The notes under the pieces: model-generated
What the model was told of the DNA's origin: nothing
Databases searched by the model: none
Seen by the model: only the letters and a program-made list of their open reading frames with translations
Translations under genes and position numbers: made by a program
In this document: positions 20,025-29,560 of the stretch, piece after piece
Layout of the letters: the number at the start of each line of letters is the position of its first letter
Numbering within the stretch: position 1 is the stretch's first letter
Source: Roseovarius amoyensis
Lineage (GTDB): Bacteria; Pseudomonadota; Alphaproteobacteria; Rhodobacterales; Rhodobacteraceae
Assembly: GCF_003260265.1 (NCBI RefSeq)
Contig: NZ_QITQ01000015.1
Span: forward strand, 1 to 64,000
DNA length: 64,000 nucleotides
Reading direction: 5' to 3'

Positions 20025-21757
20025 GCCTTGACCCCGTCACCCTGTCGGTCATCCAGGCCGGGCTGCAACAAGTCTGTGACGAGATGGACCTGGCGTTTTC
20101 TCGGGCGGCCTTTTCGCCGGTGATCGCCGAGGCGAATGATCGGTCCGACGGTATCTACAGCGCGCAGGACGGGGCGTTGATCGCGCAGGGCGCGGGCGGG
20201 CTGCCGGTCTTTGTCGGGACGATGCAGTATTCCACTGCGACGCTGATCTCCATGATTGCCGAGGGGCGCGCCGGCGCGCCGGAGCCAGGCGACATCTATA
20301 TCGTCAATGACCCCTATTTGGGCGGCACGCACCTGATGGACGTGCGCTTTGCCCGGCCTTATTTCCGCGCCGGGCGGTTGTGGTGCTGGCTGTCCAATAC
20401 CGGCCATTGGCCAGATACCGGCGGCGCCGTGCCGGGCGGGTTTTCGGCCTCGGCCACGGCGGTCGAGCAAGAGGGGCTGCGCCTGCCGCCGGTCAAGCTG
20501 TTCAAGCGCGGCGAGATGGACCGCGAGATCTATGCTATCATCTGTTCCAACATCCGCGTGGCCGACCAGCGCATCGGCGACGTCAAGGCGCAGGCGGCGG
20601 CGCTGGAACTGGGGGCAGGCCGACTGGATGCGCTGCTGGACCGCTACGGCGATGACACCGTGGAAGAAGCCATAGACGAGCTGCGCCACCGCGCGGCGGC
20701 GCAGATGACGGGTTTCGTCGCCACCATTCCGCCCGGCCCGCACCAGGCGGTGGCCTGGGTCGACAGCGACGGCGTGGTGAACGAGCCGCTGGCGATCCGG
20801 CTGGTGGTGACGCGCAACGGCGACGTGCTGGAGTTCGATTTCACCGGTTCCAGCCCGCCTTGCGCGGGGCCGATGAACTCGGTCCGGGCGACGACGCTCA
20901 GCTCGGTCTACCTGGCCATGCGGCACATCTTTCCCGAGGTGCCGATCAGCGCCGGTGCCTTCGAGCCGCTGAAGGTGACGGGGATCGAGGGCACATTCCT
21001 GGATGCGCAGTATCCGCGCCCGGTGTCGGGCTGCGCCGCCGAGGTCAGCCAGCGCATTGCCGAGGCGGTTTTCGCCGCGCTGGTTGATGCGATCCCGGAT
21101 CGCGTCACTGCCGCGCCGGCGGGTACCTCGGGCAATTTTGCGCTGGGCGGGCACGACCCGGAACGCGGGCGCGATTTCGTCATGTACCAGCTTTCAGGTG
21201 GCGGCTATGGCGGCTGGGCGGGGGGTGATGGCATCTCCAACGGCTGTTCCACCATAGGCATTTCCAAGGCACCGCCGGTCGAGATCATGGAACAGGCCTT
21301 TCCGGTGCTCTACCGCCGCTACGCGCTGCGCGAGGGGTCGGGCGGGGCCGGGCAGCATCGCGGCGGTTTCGGCCTCGATTACGAGGTGGAGCTGCGGCGC
21401 GGCGATGCCAAGGCCAGCTTCGTGATGGATCACGGCCGCTTTGGGCCACAGGGCGTACTGGGCGGTGGCGATGGCGCCGTCAACGAGGTCACGGTATGGC
21501 GCGGGGGCAAGCCCTATACCCCGGCGCACCTGTCCAAGGAACAGGACATCCCCCTTGCCCCCGGCGACAGGGTGCGGGTGAAGACCCCCGGTGGCGGCGG
21601 CTATGGCGACCCGTTGCAGCGCGATCCGGCGCTGGTGGCGCGCGACGTCGCGCTGGGGCGCTACGGCGCGGCGCAGGCCGAGGACCTGTTCGGCGTGGTG
21701 CTGGGCGCTGGTGGTGCGGTTGATGCATCCGCGACGACGCGGCGGCGGGCGCGCTGA
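20021..21757 (+). CDS. hyuB: Hydantoinase/oxoprolinase subunit B
   Basis: 578 residues, the B partner of the preceding subunit. Family motifs include EMDLAFSRAAFSPVIAEAND near the N-terminus, GDIYIVNDPYLGGTHLMDV, LWCWLSNTGHWPDTGG, MNSVRATTLSSVY, and the C-terminal VKTPGGGGYGDP. Its start overlaps the A-subunit stop (ATGA). No racemase, carbamoylase or intact transporter gene is beside it, though a Tat-signal relic lies upstream of the A subunit. Confidence 0.93.
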   Translation: MSLDPVTLSVIQAGLQQVCDEMDLAFSRAAFSPVIAEANDRSDGIYSAQDGALIAQGAGGLPVFVGTMQYSTATLISMIAEGRAGAPEPGDIYIVNDPYLGGTHLMDVRFARPYFRAGRLWCWLSNTGHWPDTGGAVPGGFSASATAVEQEGLRLPPVKLFKRGEMDREIYAIICSNIRVADQRIGDVKAQAAALELGAGRLDALLDRYGDDTVEEAIDELRHRAAAQMTGFVATIPPGPHQAVAWVDSDGVVNEPLAIRLVVTRNGDVLEFDFTGSSPPCAGPMNSVRATTLSSVYLAMRHIFPEVPISAGAFEPLKVTGIEGTFLDAQYPRPVSGCAAEVSQRIAEAVFAALVDAIPDRVTAAPAGTSGNFALGGHDPERGRDFVMYQLSGGGYGGWAGGDGISNGCSTIGISKAPPVEIMEQAFPVLYRRYALREGSGGAGQHRGGFGLDYEVELRRGDAKASFVMDHGRFGPQGVLGGGDGAVNEVTVWRGGKPYTPAHLSKEQDIPLAPGDRVRVKTPGGGGYGDPLQRDPALVARDVALGRYGAAQAEDLFGVVLGAGGAVDASATTRRRAR

Positions 21758-21844
21758 GGCACCGCAACGCACGCCGGTGTCAGTCATCGGTAACGTATTG
21801 CCCCCTAGACCCGTGCGGCCATTTGCCCACGGGAGTCGTCAACA

Positions 21845-22957
21845 ATGTCCGAAGTTTCCGCCCGCCTCGATCTGCCGCTGATCCAGCCCTCGCAGGCCCA
21901 GAAACACGTCACCCACAACGAGGCGCTGCAGATGCTCGACGGATTGGTGCAGGCGGTGCTGGAGGAAACCGGCGCAAATACCCCGCCGTTTGAGCCTGTC
22001 ACCGGCCAGCTGTTCGCGCTGGGCGCCAACCCCAGCGGTGACTGGGCCGGGCAGGCGGGGCGGCTGGCGCTGCGCATCGCGGATGCCTGGCTGTTCATCG
22101 CGCCACAGGACGGCTGGCGCGCCTGGGACAAGGCATCGGCGCAATACAAGGTCTGGCAGGGCGGGTCATGGGCCGAGATCGTGCCGGACCTGGCCAACCT
22201 CGCCGGGGTTGGGGTCGGCACCGGCTGGGACGCCACCAACCGGCTGGCCGTGGCCGCCGAGGCGAGCCTTTTCACCCATGCCGGCGCCGGTCATCAGATG
22301 AAGGTCAACAAGGGCGCGGCGGGCGATACCGCCTCGGTTCTCTTTCAGTCGAACTGGACGGGGCACGCCGAGATGGGGTTGGCGGGCGATACCGTCTTTT
22401 CGATCAAGGTCAGCGCGGATGGTTCTGCCTGGCACGAGGCTCTGCGTGCCGACGCTGCCGCGCAAAGCCTGACGATCCCGTTCCAGGTGGACGGCACGGC
22501 GGTGCAACAAGGCCGCGGGGATACCACGCCGGGGCGGCTGATGCGCGCCGATTACGGCTATGGCCCCGGCAACCTGCTGGGCACGGTCGGCCAGTCGGGG
22601 GGCGTGCCCACCGGCGCGGTGATCGAGCGCGGAACCGGCGTGAATGGCGATTATGTCCGCTTTGCCGACGGTACGCAGATCTGCACCCATGTTCTGGATA
22701 TTCCCGCCACCAACACCGCGCAGGGGGCGATGTACGTCTCGGCCTCCGACGCGGTCTGGACCTTTCCGACCGCGTTTGCCGCCGCGCCCTGCGTCAGCGG
22801 CGTGCCGGCGGGCGCGATGGCGACGGCGGCGTTCCTGACCGCCCCGGCCACCGCGCCGGGCGATCCGGCAACCGGCTATCGCTGCCGCGCCTGCGCCACG
22901 GCCAGCGACACGACCGCGCGCAGCTATTCCCTGTTGGCGGTGGGGCGCTGGTTCTAA
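21845..22957 (+). CDS. DUF2793 protein, phage/GTA spike or fibre-like
   Basis: 370 residues. The N-terminal 100 residues are a clear DUF2793 domain: LDLPLIQPSQAQKHVTHNEA, then LDGLVQAVL, GDWAGQAGRLALRIADAWLF and WRAWDKASAQYKVW. The C-terminal part (DYVRFADGTQICTHVLD, then WTFPTAFAAAPCVSG) looks like the tip domain of phage tail fibres, where a receptor-binding knob would sit. In Rhodobacterales, proteins with this domain occur with phage tail genes and, as I recall, as head spikes of the gene transfer agent. No other phage or GTA gene is in the window, so it is a single orphan. GGGAGTC precedes ATG 21845. Confidence 0.8.
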   Translation: MSEVSARLDLPLIQPSQAQKHVTHNEALQMLDGLVQAVLEETGANTPPFEPVTGQLFALGANPSGDWAGQAGRLALRIADAWLFIAPQDGWRAWDKASAQYKVWQGGSWAEIVPDLANLAGVGVGTGWDATNRLAVAAEASLFTHAGAGHQMKVNKGAAGDTASVLFQSNWTGHAEMGLAGDTVFSIKVSADGSAWHEALRADAAAQSLTIPFQVDGTAVQQGRGDTTPGRLMRADYGYGPGNLLGTVGQSGGVPTGAVIERGTGVNGDYVRFADGTQICTHVLDIPATNTAQGAMYVSASDAVWTFPTAFAAAPCVSGVPAGAMATAAFLTAPATAPGDPATGYRCRACATASDTTARSYSLLAVGRWF

Positions 22958-23083
22958 GCACGCCATCCTTGCAAGTTCGCTTCAACTTGATGGGTTTTTT
23001 CACCTTCCCGCCGTAATGAGCGCCCGCCCGGCACCGGTTTTGCATACCATACTCGCCCCCGGAGTATTCGAGGGGGGTGAAAG

Positions 23084-25570
23084 ATGCGGTTTCAGGGGCG
23101 GGGTCGAATCACAGCCGGGCAGGAAACGCTGAATTTCGGCATAAGCGATCTGGAGGTCGTCGATGGCCCTTCCCGGCCGGTGCTGGTGTCGGTTTCGGGG
23201 CCGGAGGGCGGGCTTGCCTCTTTCTCGCTTCAGGCTGGCGGGCTGCCGCGGCTGCAAGACCAGGTGTTCTTTGCCGGCAACCAGGTGACGGGCACGGGGC
23301 ATGATCTGATCGTTTCCCACCACGGCGACACGGTTGAACTGATGGTCACCGGGCTGCAGACGGGCGGGCTTGCCTGTTACGGGCTGAACAGCAACGGCAA
23401 TTTCGGCGCGACCTTTGCCATGCAGGGCGCTTTGCTGGGTGCCGCGCCGGCGGTGGCGGCGACGACGCAGGGTGGGCAGGTGGTGCTGGCCGATCCCGAA
23501 CTGCCCGGGTTCTGGTTGTATGGAACGGGGCAGGAAAACAGCCTGTCCGGGGGCCTCCATGTCGCCGACAGCGCCCAGACCCATGCCGACGCGGTGGGCG
23601 CGATGGCGGCGCTGCGGGTGGACGGGACGGATATCGTGGTGGTGGCCAGCACATCCGAACACGGCGTCACCGCCTATGCGCTGGGGGACGCGTCGCCGGC
23701 TGCGGGCGGCAGCGTCGGGCCGGATGATGGGCTGGGCATCATGGTGCCGACCGACATCGCCGTGGCCGAGATGGCGCAGGGCAGCTATGTCATCGTCGCC
23801 TCGGCGGCGGCGCAGGGGGCGTCCGGCGCGCTGAGCGTCATGGCGGTGGATGCGCTGGGCGGGCTGACGCCGACCGATCATGTGCTCGATACCCGCGAGT
23901 CGCGCTTTGGCGATGCGACGCATGTCGAGGCCCTGACACATGACGGCCATACCTATATTGTTGCCGCCGGCGGCGATGGCGGTGTGACGCTGCTGCAGCT
24001 GATGCCGGGGGGGCGGCTGGTGCATCTCGATAGTATCGCCGGCAGCATGGATGCGGGGCTGGACGATGCGACCGCGCTGGAAATCGCGGTGGTCGGCGAG
24101 GTGCTGCAGGTCTTTGTCGCGGTCGAGGGCGAGGCCGGCATTTTCATGCTGAGCGTTGATCTGGCCGGGCGCGGCGCGGCGCTGGCGGCGGGCGACGGCG
24201 GCGACACGCTGACCGGAACGGCGGCTGACGACATCCTGATGGATGGCGCCGGCACCGACCGGCTGGACGGGAGCGCAGGCGCCGACCGCTATGTGCTGAT
24301 CGGCGACGGACAGGCTGACACCATCGCCGGTTTCGACCCGGATGAGGACGTGCTCGACCTGTCCGGTTTGCCGTTTCTCTATGATCCGGATGCGCTGAAC
24401 ATCGTTGCCACCGACACCGGCGCGGTGATCACCCACCGGGACGAGACGATTGTGCTGCTCAGCGCGACAGGCGGCCCGCTGGACGTCGATGCCGTGCGCG
24501 CGACGGTGGAGGTGCGGATCAACCATGCCGTTTCCCCGCCTTCCACGCTCCCTCCGGAAGAACCAGATGATGACGGGGTTGGCACCGAAGGGGCCGACCT
24601 GATCGAGGGCACGGATGGCGCTGATACGCTGACCGGGCTTGGCGGCGGCGACACGCTGATCGGGCTCTGGGGCGATGACATGCTGCTGGGCGGGGCGGGA
24701 AATGATGACCTCAACGCCGGTCGCGGCGACGACACGGTCGACGGCGACGACGGCGATGACGACCTGCGCGGTGGCGATGGCGCCGATACGCTGGTGGGCG
24801 AATGGGGTGACGACCTGTTGGACGGGGGTGCGGGGGACGACGACCTGAACGCCGGACGCGGGAACGATACCGTTCACGGCGGGGCCGGCCATGACAGCAT
24901 CTTTGGGGCCGGCGGGGCGGATCTGTTGCTGGGCGAGGATGGCGACGACCTGATCTATGGGCAGGGTGAAAACGATACCGTTGATGGCGGGGCGGGCCAC
25001 GATACGCTGAACGGCGACCTAGGCGATGATGCCCTGTCCGGCGGGGAAGGCGACGATTTCATCTTTGGCGGCGACGGCAATGATGTGCTCGACGGTCAGG
25101 ACAACAACGACCGGCTATATGGCGATGGCGGTAGCGACACGCTGGCCGGTGGCGGTGGGGCGGACTGGCTGGATGGCGGCGACGGTGACGACTGGCTGGA
25201 TGGCGGGGCAGGGGCCGACACGGTGCTGGGTGGTGCGGGCGATGACGTGCTGGTCGCCGGTGGTGCCAATGACTGGCTGAACGGAGGCGCGGGCGAGGAT
25301 ACGCTGACCGGCGGCGACGGGCGCGATACCTTCGTGTTCCTGTCCGGTGACGGGGTCGACCACTACACTCATTTCGGCACCGCCATCGACCGTATCCTGA
25401 TCGACCCGGACTGGATCATCCCCGGCGCCAGGTTCAGCGATTACGTCAAGGCCTATATCCGCCTGACCGATGACGGCGCGATCATCGATTTCGGCAATGG
25501 CGATGTGGTCGTCATCGACGACCTGACCCTGTCGGGAAACGCCGCCGGCGCGTTCGGGGTCTTCTGGTAG
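23084..25570 (+). CDS. Large RTX protein with N-terminal propeller-like domain
   Basis: 828 residues, no N-terminal signal peptide, as expected for type I secretion. Residues 1-365 contain repeated blade-like strands (MAALRVDGTDIVVVAST, MAQGSYVIVASAAAQG, LTHDGHTYIVAAGGDGG), suggesting a beta-propeller. A first short RTX block lies at about 370-430, then a Pro-rich spacer (PPSTLPPEEPDDD). A long block of GGxGxDxLx nonapeptides runs from about 500 to 752, with near-duplicated units containing DDDLNAGRG. The C-terminal 75 residues (DTFVFLSGDGVDHYTHF onward) are the cap that usually carries the secretion signal. AGGGGGG lies before ATG 23084. Its role is unknown. No type I exporter genes are nearby. 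Confidence 0.87.
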   Translation: MRFQGRGRITAGQETLNFGISDLEVVDGPSRPVLVSVSGPEGGLASFSLQAGGLPRLQDQVFFAGNQVTGTGHDLIVSHHGDTVELMVTGLQTGGLACYGLNSNGNFGATFAMQGALLGAAPAVAATTQGGQVVLADPELPGFWLYGTGQENSLSGGLHVADSAQTHADAVGAMAALRVDGTDIVVVASTSEHGVTAYALGDASPAAGGSVGPDDGLGIMVPTDIAVAEMAQGSYVIVASAAAQGASGALSVMAVDALGGLTPTDHVLDTRESRFGDATHVEALTHDGHTYIVAAGGDGGVTLLQLMPGGRLVHLDSIAGSMDAGLDDATALEIAVVGEVLQVFVAVEGEAGIFMLSVDLAGRGAALAAGDGGDTLTGTAADDILMDGAGTDRLDGSAGADRYVLIGDGQADTIAGFDPDEDVLDLSGLPFLYDPDALNIVATDTGAVITHRDETIVLLSATGGPLDVDAVRATVEVRINHAVSPPSTLPPEEPDDDGVGTEGADLIEGTDGADTLTGLGGGDTLIGLWGDDMLLGGAGNDDLNAGRGDDTVDGDDGDDDLRGGDGADTLVGEWGDDLLDGGAGDDDLNAGRGNDTVHGGAGHDSIFGAGGADLLLGEDGDDLIYGQGENDTVDGGAGHDTLNGDLGDDALSGGEGDDFIFGGDGNDVLDGQDNNDRLYGDGGSDTLAGGGGADWLDGGDGDDWLDGGAGADTVLGGAGDDVLVAGGANDWLNGGAGEDTLTGGDGRDTFVFLSGDGVDHYTHFGTAIDRILIDPDWIIPGARFSDYVKAYIRLTDDGAIIDFGNGDVVVIDDLTLSGNAAGAFGVFW

Positions 25571-25585
25571 GGGCGCGTGCCGGGT

Positions 25586-26926
25586 TCAGCTTTCCGCGCG
25601 CACCGCCGCCACCACGGATGACAGCACATCGTCCAGCAGCTTGGGCTCAATCGCCTCGGCCATGACCCGGATCAACGGCTCGGTGCCCGATTTGCGGATC
25701 AGCAGACGCCCGTCGCTGCCCAGCCGGGTTTCGCCTGCCGCGATGGCCTCTTGCACGGTATCGGCGGCAAGCGGTTTCTTGCCCGCCTCGTAGCGGACAT
25801 TGACCAGCTTTTGCGGCACGGGCCGAAACACCCGCGCCAGCTGGCTGGCCTTTTGCCCGGTTTCCACCATGCAGGCCAGAAACTGCAGCGCGCCGATCAG
25901 CCCGTCGCCGGTGGTGGCATAGTCGGTCATCACGATATGGCCCGACTGTTCACCGCCCAGGTTGTAGCCGCCCGCGCGCATCGCCTCGACGACATAGCGG
26001 TCGCCGACCTTGGTGCGGCAAAGCGCGATGTCCTTGTTCGCGAGGTGCCGTTCCAACCCGAGATTGGACATAACCGTCGCCACCAGCGTGTTGCCGGAAA
26101 GGCGGCCCTCTTCGGCCCAGCGGGTCGCGATCAGCGCCATGATCTGGTCGCCGTCGGCAACCTGGCCCCGCTCGTCGACCAGCACCACGCGGTCGGCGTC
26201 GCCATCAAGACATATGCCGATATCAGCGCGGGTCTCGACCACCTTCTGCGCCACTGTCTCGGGGTGGGTCGAGCCGCAGCCCCGGTTGATGTTGTGCCCA
26301 TCGGGCGACACGCCGATGCTGATTACCTCTGCGCCCAGTTCCCACAGCACGTCCGGCGCGCAGCGATAGGCGGCGCCATTGGCGCAATCCACCACGATGC
26401 GCAGCCCATCCAGCTGCCGGCGCGAGGGAAAGGTGCTTTTTGCGTATTCCACATAGCGCCCGCGCGCGTCGTCGAACCGCTTGGCGCGGCCGATCCGTTC
26501 GGGCGCCGCCGGTTCGATACCGTTCTTCATCAGCGCCTCGATGCCGGCCTCGTCCTCGTCCGACAGCTTGAAACCGTCGGGGCCGAACAGCTTGATCCCG
26601 TTGTCGTGGGCCGGGTTGTGGCTGGCCGAGATCATCACGCCGACATCGGCGCGCAGGCCGTGGGTCAGATAGCCAACCGCCGGCGTCGGCACCGGCCCCA
26701 GCAGGAACACGTCCATTCCGGTCGAGGTGAACCCGGCGGTCAGCGCGTTTTCGATCATATAGCCCGACAGCCGCGTATCCTTGCCGATGACCACCCGGTG
26801 TTCGTGATGGTCGCGGCGGAAATAGCGCCCCGCCGCAGCCCCCAGCCGCAGTGCCGTTTCGGCCGTCATCGGCCAACTGTTGGCGCGGCCGCGAACGCCA
26901 TCGGTTCCAAATAACTTTTCGGACAT
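25586..26926 (-). CDS. glmM: Phosphoglucosamine mutase
   Basis: 446 residues. It interconverts glucosamine-6-phosphate and glucosamine-1-phosphate on the way to UDP-GlcNAc for peptidoglycan and lipopolysaccharide. The phosphoserine loop is [19 protein letters not shown], the metal loop is [13 protein letters not shown], the sugar-specificity loop is GGEQSGHIV, and the phosphate-binding loop is [14 protein letters not shown]. The start [13 protein letters not shown] at 26926 is the family start; longer forms run upstream without support. It is convergent with the RTX gene (15-base gap) and divergent from smpB across about 170 bases in which I see no other feature. Confidence 0.97.
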   Translation of the reverse strand: MSEKLFGTDGVRGRANSWPMTAETALRLGAAAGRYFRRDHHEHRVVIGKDTRLSGYMIENALTAGFTSTGMDVFLLGPVPTPAVGYLTHGLRADVGVMISASHNPAHDNGIKLFGPDGFKLSDEDEAGIEALMKNGIEPAAPERIGRAKRFDDARGRYVEYAKSTFPSRRQLDGLRIVVDCANGAAYRCAPDVLWELGAEVISIGVSPDGHNINRGCGSTHPETVAQKVVETRADIGICLDGDADRVVLVDERGQVADGDQIMALIATRWAEEGRLSGNTLVATVMSNLGLERHLANKDIALCRTKVGDRYVVEAMRAGGYNLGGEQSGHIVMTDYATTGDGLIGALQFLACMVETGQKASQLARVFRPVPQKLVNVRYEAGKKPLAADTVQEAIAAGETRLGSDGRLLIRKSGTEPLIRVMAEAIEPKLLDDVLSSVVAAVRAES

Positions 26927-27095
26927 GAAAGTTGCCTTTTGCTGGTCCAACGACATGTTGAAGCCCGTTGCCACATTGATTATCGGCTGCGCCTGTGCGT
27001 GTCCATCGCGGCGCCGCCGGCTTGCGTGGGATTTCGCCGATTCGCACCCGCCCGCCGTGCTGGACAGCGGCTGTGGCCCCGGATAGGAAGCGCCG

Positions 27096-27572
27096 ATGGC
27101 AAAGGCAAAGGACAATCCGAACTACAAGGTCGTGGCCGAGAACCGGCGCGCGCGGTTCGACTATGCCATCGAGGACGATATCGAATGCGGCATCATCCTG
27201 ATGGGGTCAGAGGTCAAGTCCCTGCGCCAGGGGTCATCCAATATCGCCGAAAGCTATGCCGCCGTCGAGAATGGCGAACTGTGGCTCGTCAATTCCTATA
27301 TCGCGCCCTACGAACAGGCTAGGACATTCGGCCACGAGGAACGCCGCCGGCGTAAGCTGCTGGTGTCGAAAAAGGAACTGGCGCGGCTGTGGAACGAAAC
27401 CCAGCGCAAGGGCATGACGCTGGTGCCGCTGGTGCTGTATTTCAACCATCGCGGCATCGCCAAGATCAAGATCGGCATCGCCAAGGGCAAGAAAACCCAC
27501 GACAAGCGTGAAACCCAGGCCAAACGCGACTGGAGCCGCCAGAAACAGCGCTTGCTCAAGGAACATGGCTGA
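27096..27572 (+). CDS. smpB: SsrA-binding protein SmpB
   Basis: 158 residues, full length. SmpB binds tmRNA and brings it to stalled ribosomes for trans-translation. The OB-fold core motifs are clear: [51 protein letters not shown], and [14 protein letters not shown], followed by the basic C-terminal tail ([18 protein letters not shown]) that enters the decoding centre. GGAAGCGCCG precedes ATG 27096. It ends 13 bases before the convergent azlD gene. The tmRNA gene itself is not in the window. Confidence 0.98.
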   Translation: MAKAKDNPNYKVVAENRRARFDYAIEDDIECGIILMGSEVKSLRQGSSNIAESYAAVENGELWLVNSYIAPYEQARTFGHEERRRRKLLVSKKELARLWNETQRKGMTLVPLVLYFNHRGIAKIKIGIAKGKKTHDKRETQAKRDWSRQKQRLLKEHG

Positions 27573-27585
27573 CCGCGTGTGTGGC

Positions 27586-27912
27586 CTATCCGGCCAGGTA
27601 AAGCCCCAGGTAAAGCGCCGCCCCGCCGGTAATGACCGAGATCAGAACGTTGCGCGTAAGGAACCCCGCGGCGATGGTTACCATCGCCGCGGCCATGCGC
27701 GGCGCATCGAAGCTGCCGCCGGTCGCGGCGGGCCACAGCACCAGCGGCGCTACCAGCCCCGGCAGTACCGCCACGGCGGTATAGCGCAGGTGTCTGAGCA
27801 GCCATTCGGGCAACGGCCGGTTGCCGATCAGCCCGATAAAGACAAACCGCAATCCATAGCTGCCCAGTGCCAGCAGCACGATCACCAGCCACAATTCCGC
27901 GCGGTCTATCAT
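27586..27912 (-). CDS. azlD: AzlD-type branched-chain amino acid exporter subunit
   Basis: 108 residues with four hydrophobic segments (LWLVIVLLALGSYGLRFVFI, TAVAVLPGLVAPLVLWP, MAAAMVTIAAGFL, VLISVITGGAALYLGLYLA). The short length and LPEWLLRHLRYTAVAVLPG motif are typical of AzlD, the small partner of AzlC in branched-chain amino acid export. The start at 27912 overlaps the azlC stop by four bases, so the pair is coupled. Confidence 0.88.
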   Translation of the reverse strand: MIDRAELWLVIVLLALGSYGLRFVFIGLIGNRPLPEWLLRHLRYTAVAVLPGLVAPLVLWPAATGGSFDAPRMAAAMVTIAAGFLTRNVLISVITGGAALYLGLYLAG

Positions 27913-28616
27913 GGTGACCCTCCCGTGCGGCGTTCGACTTCGGCACCCGTGGCCATGGCCAGGATGCCGGCGACGAGCAGGCCAAGGTTGTAGGGCAGGA
28001 ACGCAAACGCCAGTGCGACCGTGATCGACACCAGCGCCGCCGCCAGGTGTGCCGGGGTGCGCACCATCGGCGTGATCAGTGCCAGGAACGTGATCGGCAC
28101 GGCAAAATCGAGCGCAAAACTGTCCGGGATCGACCCGCCCAGCAGCGCGCCGACCAGCGTGCAGAGATACCACATCGGGATCACCGGGGCGACCGTGCCG
28201 AAGTAATAGGTCAGGCGCTGCGCGAGGTTCCAGTGCCTGTTCTGTTCGTATCGCAGCACCGACAGCGCATAGCTTTGATCGACGATGAAATAGGCCACCA
28301 GCGCCCGCTGCCACAGCGGCGCGGCCCCCAGGTATGGCGTGATGGAGGCCGAATACATCGCCATGCGCAGGTTCACCGCCAGCGCCGAGACCAGCACGAT
28401 CACCGTCGGCGCCTGATCGACCAGCAGTTGCAGCGCGGTCAGCTGCGCCGCCCCGGCGATGACGAAGATGGAAAAGCTCATCGTTGCCGCGATTTCGAGC
28501 CCGGCTTCGGTCGCCACCACGCCGAACAGCAACGCGAAGGGCCCGATAACGAGAATGAAGGGCGCCGCATCACGCGCCCCTTTCCAGAAGATGGAATTGG
28601 TGGTTTCCGTCGCCAT
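27909..28616 (-). CDS. azlC: AzlC-type branched-chain amino acid exporter subunit
   Basis: 235 residues, polytopic membrane protein of the AzlC/LIV-E family: GARDAAPFILVIGPFALLFG, FAGAAQLTAL-like IAGAAQLTALQLL, VNLRMAMYSASITPYL, and DQSYALSVLRYE. It works with AzlD to expel branched-chain amino acids or related compounds. It is divergent from fdhD across about 60 bases, so the two promoters must be close together. No regulator of the pair is seen nearby. Confidence 0.9.
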   Translation of the reverse strand: MATETTNSIFWKGARDAAPFILVIGPFALLFGVVATEAGLEIAATMSFSIFVIAGAAQLTALQLLVDQAPTVIVLVSALAVNLRMAMYSASITPYLGAAPLWQRALVAYFIVDQSYALSVLRYEQNRHWNLAQRLTYYFGTVAPVIPMWYLCTLVGALLGGSIPDSFALDFAVPITFLALITPMVRTPAHLAAALVSITVALAFAFLPYNLGLLVAGILAMATGAEVERRTGGSP

Positions 28617-28675
28617 GCAGAGCCCCTAGATTGGCGGCACCGCGTTCCCCTATCGCGCCGCGGGAGGAGTTGCAA

Positions 28676-29560
28676 TTGACGAAACCCGATGACATCCCCG
28701 CCTATATCATCGCCCCCGACCCGGACGCGCCGCGCCTGACCCGCGCGCTGACCGGGGTCGATCATGAGGGCCGCGCCTGCGACATCAGCGTTGTCGAGGA
28801 ACGCCCGCTGACGATCTTTCTCAACGGGCACGAGATCGTCACCGCGATGACCATCGGCGATTATCCCGAATATCTGGCGCTGGGGTTTCTGCGCAACCAG
28901 GGCATGCTGGCGGCAGACGAGACGGTGACCGGCGTCGACTATGACGAGGATCTCGAAACCGTCGTGGTGCGCACCCAAAGCCAGACCACCTATGAGGAAA
29001 AGCTGAAGAAAAAGACCCGCACCAGCGGTTGCGCCGTGGGCACGGTCTTCGGCGACATGATGGAGGGGCTGGACAAGGTCAGCCTGCCGCCGCTGGAGGT
29101 GCGCAGCTCCGACCTTTACCGCCTTGCCTCGGTCATCAACCGGACGCCGTCGCTTTACCTGCAGGCCGGGGCGATTCATGGCACCGTGCTGTGCCAGGGC
29201 GACCGCCCGCTGGTCTACATGGAGGATGTCGGCCGCCACAACGCCGTCGACAAGATCGCCGGCTGGATGTTTTCCGAACGTGTCGGGGCGGATGACAAGC
29301 TGCTGTACACCACCGGGCGGCTGACCTCGGAAATGGTGATCAAGACCGCACTGATGGGCATTCCCGCGCTGGCCTCTCGGTCGGGCTTTACCGCCTGGGG
29401 GGTCGAGATCGCGCGTCAAGTGGGGCTGACGCTGATCGGGCGGATGCGCGGGCGGCGCTTCGTCTGCCTGTCAGGGGATGAACGCCTCGTGCGCGACGTC
29501 GACCCTGACAGCATCCCTGAAGAGGATAAGAAACACCGCCGCAAGGGGGCCCCGGGATGA
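28676..29560 (+). CDS. fdhD: Formate dehydrogenase accessory sulfurtransferase FdhD
   Basis: 294 residues. FdhD moves sulfur from the cysteine desulfurase to the molybdenum cofactor of formate dehydrogenase. Family motifs: VEERPLTIFLNGHEIVTAM, YLALGFLRNQGML, GAIHGTVLC, MEDVGRHNAVDKIAGWM and TTGRLTSEMVIKTALMGIPALASRS. The cysteine motif region reads RTSGCAVGT, with one cysteine where E. coli has CxxC. TTG 28676 was picked because GGGAGGAG at 28662-28669 is well spaced. Two other in-frame starts lie further upstream without this support. It overlaps mobA by four bases. Confidence 0.9.
   Translation: MTKPDDIPAYIIAPDPDAPRLTRALTGVDHEGRACDISVVEERPLTIFLNGHEIVTAMTIGDYPEYLALGFLRNQGMLAADETVTGVDYDEDLETVVVRTQSQTTYEEKLKKKTRTSGCAVGTVFGDMMEGLDKVSLPPLEVRSSDLYRLASVINRTPSLYLQAGAIHGTVLCQGDRPLVYMEDVGRHNAVDKIAGWMFSERVGADDKLLYTTGRLTSEMVIKTALMGIPALASRSGFTAWGVEIARQVGLTLIGRMRGRRFVCLSGDERLVRDVDPDSIPEEDKKHRRKGAPG

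Noticed and set aside
23000-25000. 666-residue minus-strand frame opposite the large RTX gene
   Set aside because: Antisense shadow of repetitive, GC-rich coding DNA.
24580-25340. Regular short repeats resembling a CRISPR array
   Set aside because: The repeats are in-frame RTX codons with 27-base periodicity, no unique spacers and no cas genes.
26927-27095. tmRNA or another small RNA near smpB
   Set aside because: No tRNA-like ends or tag reading frame are visible in the 170-base gap.
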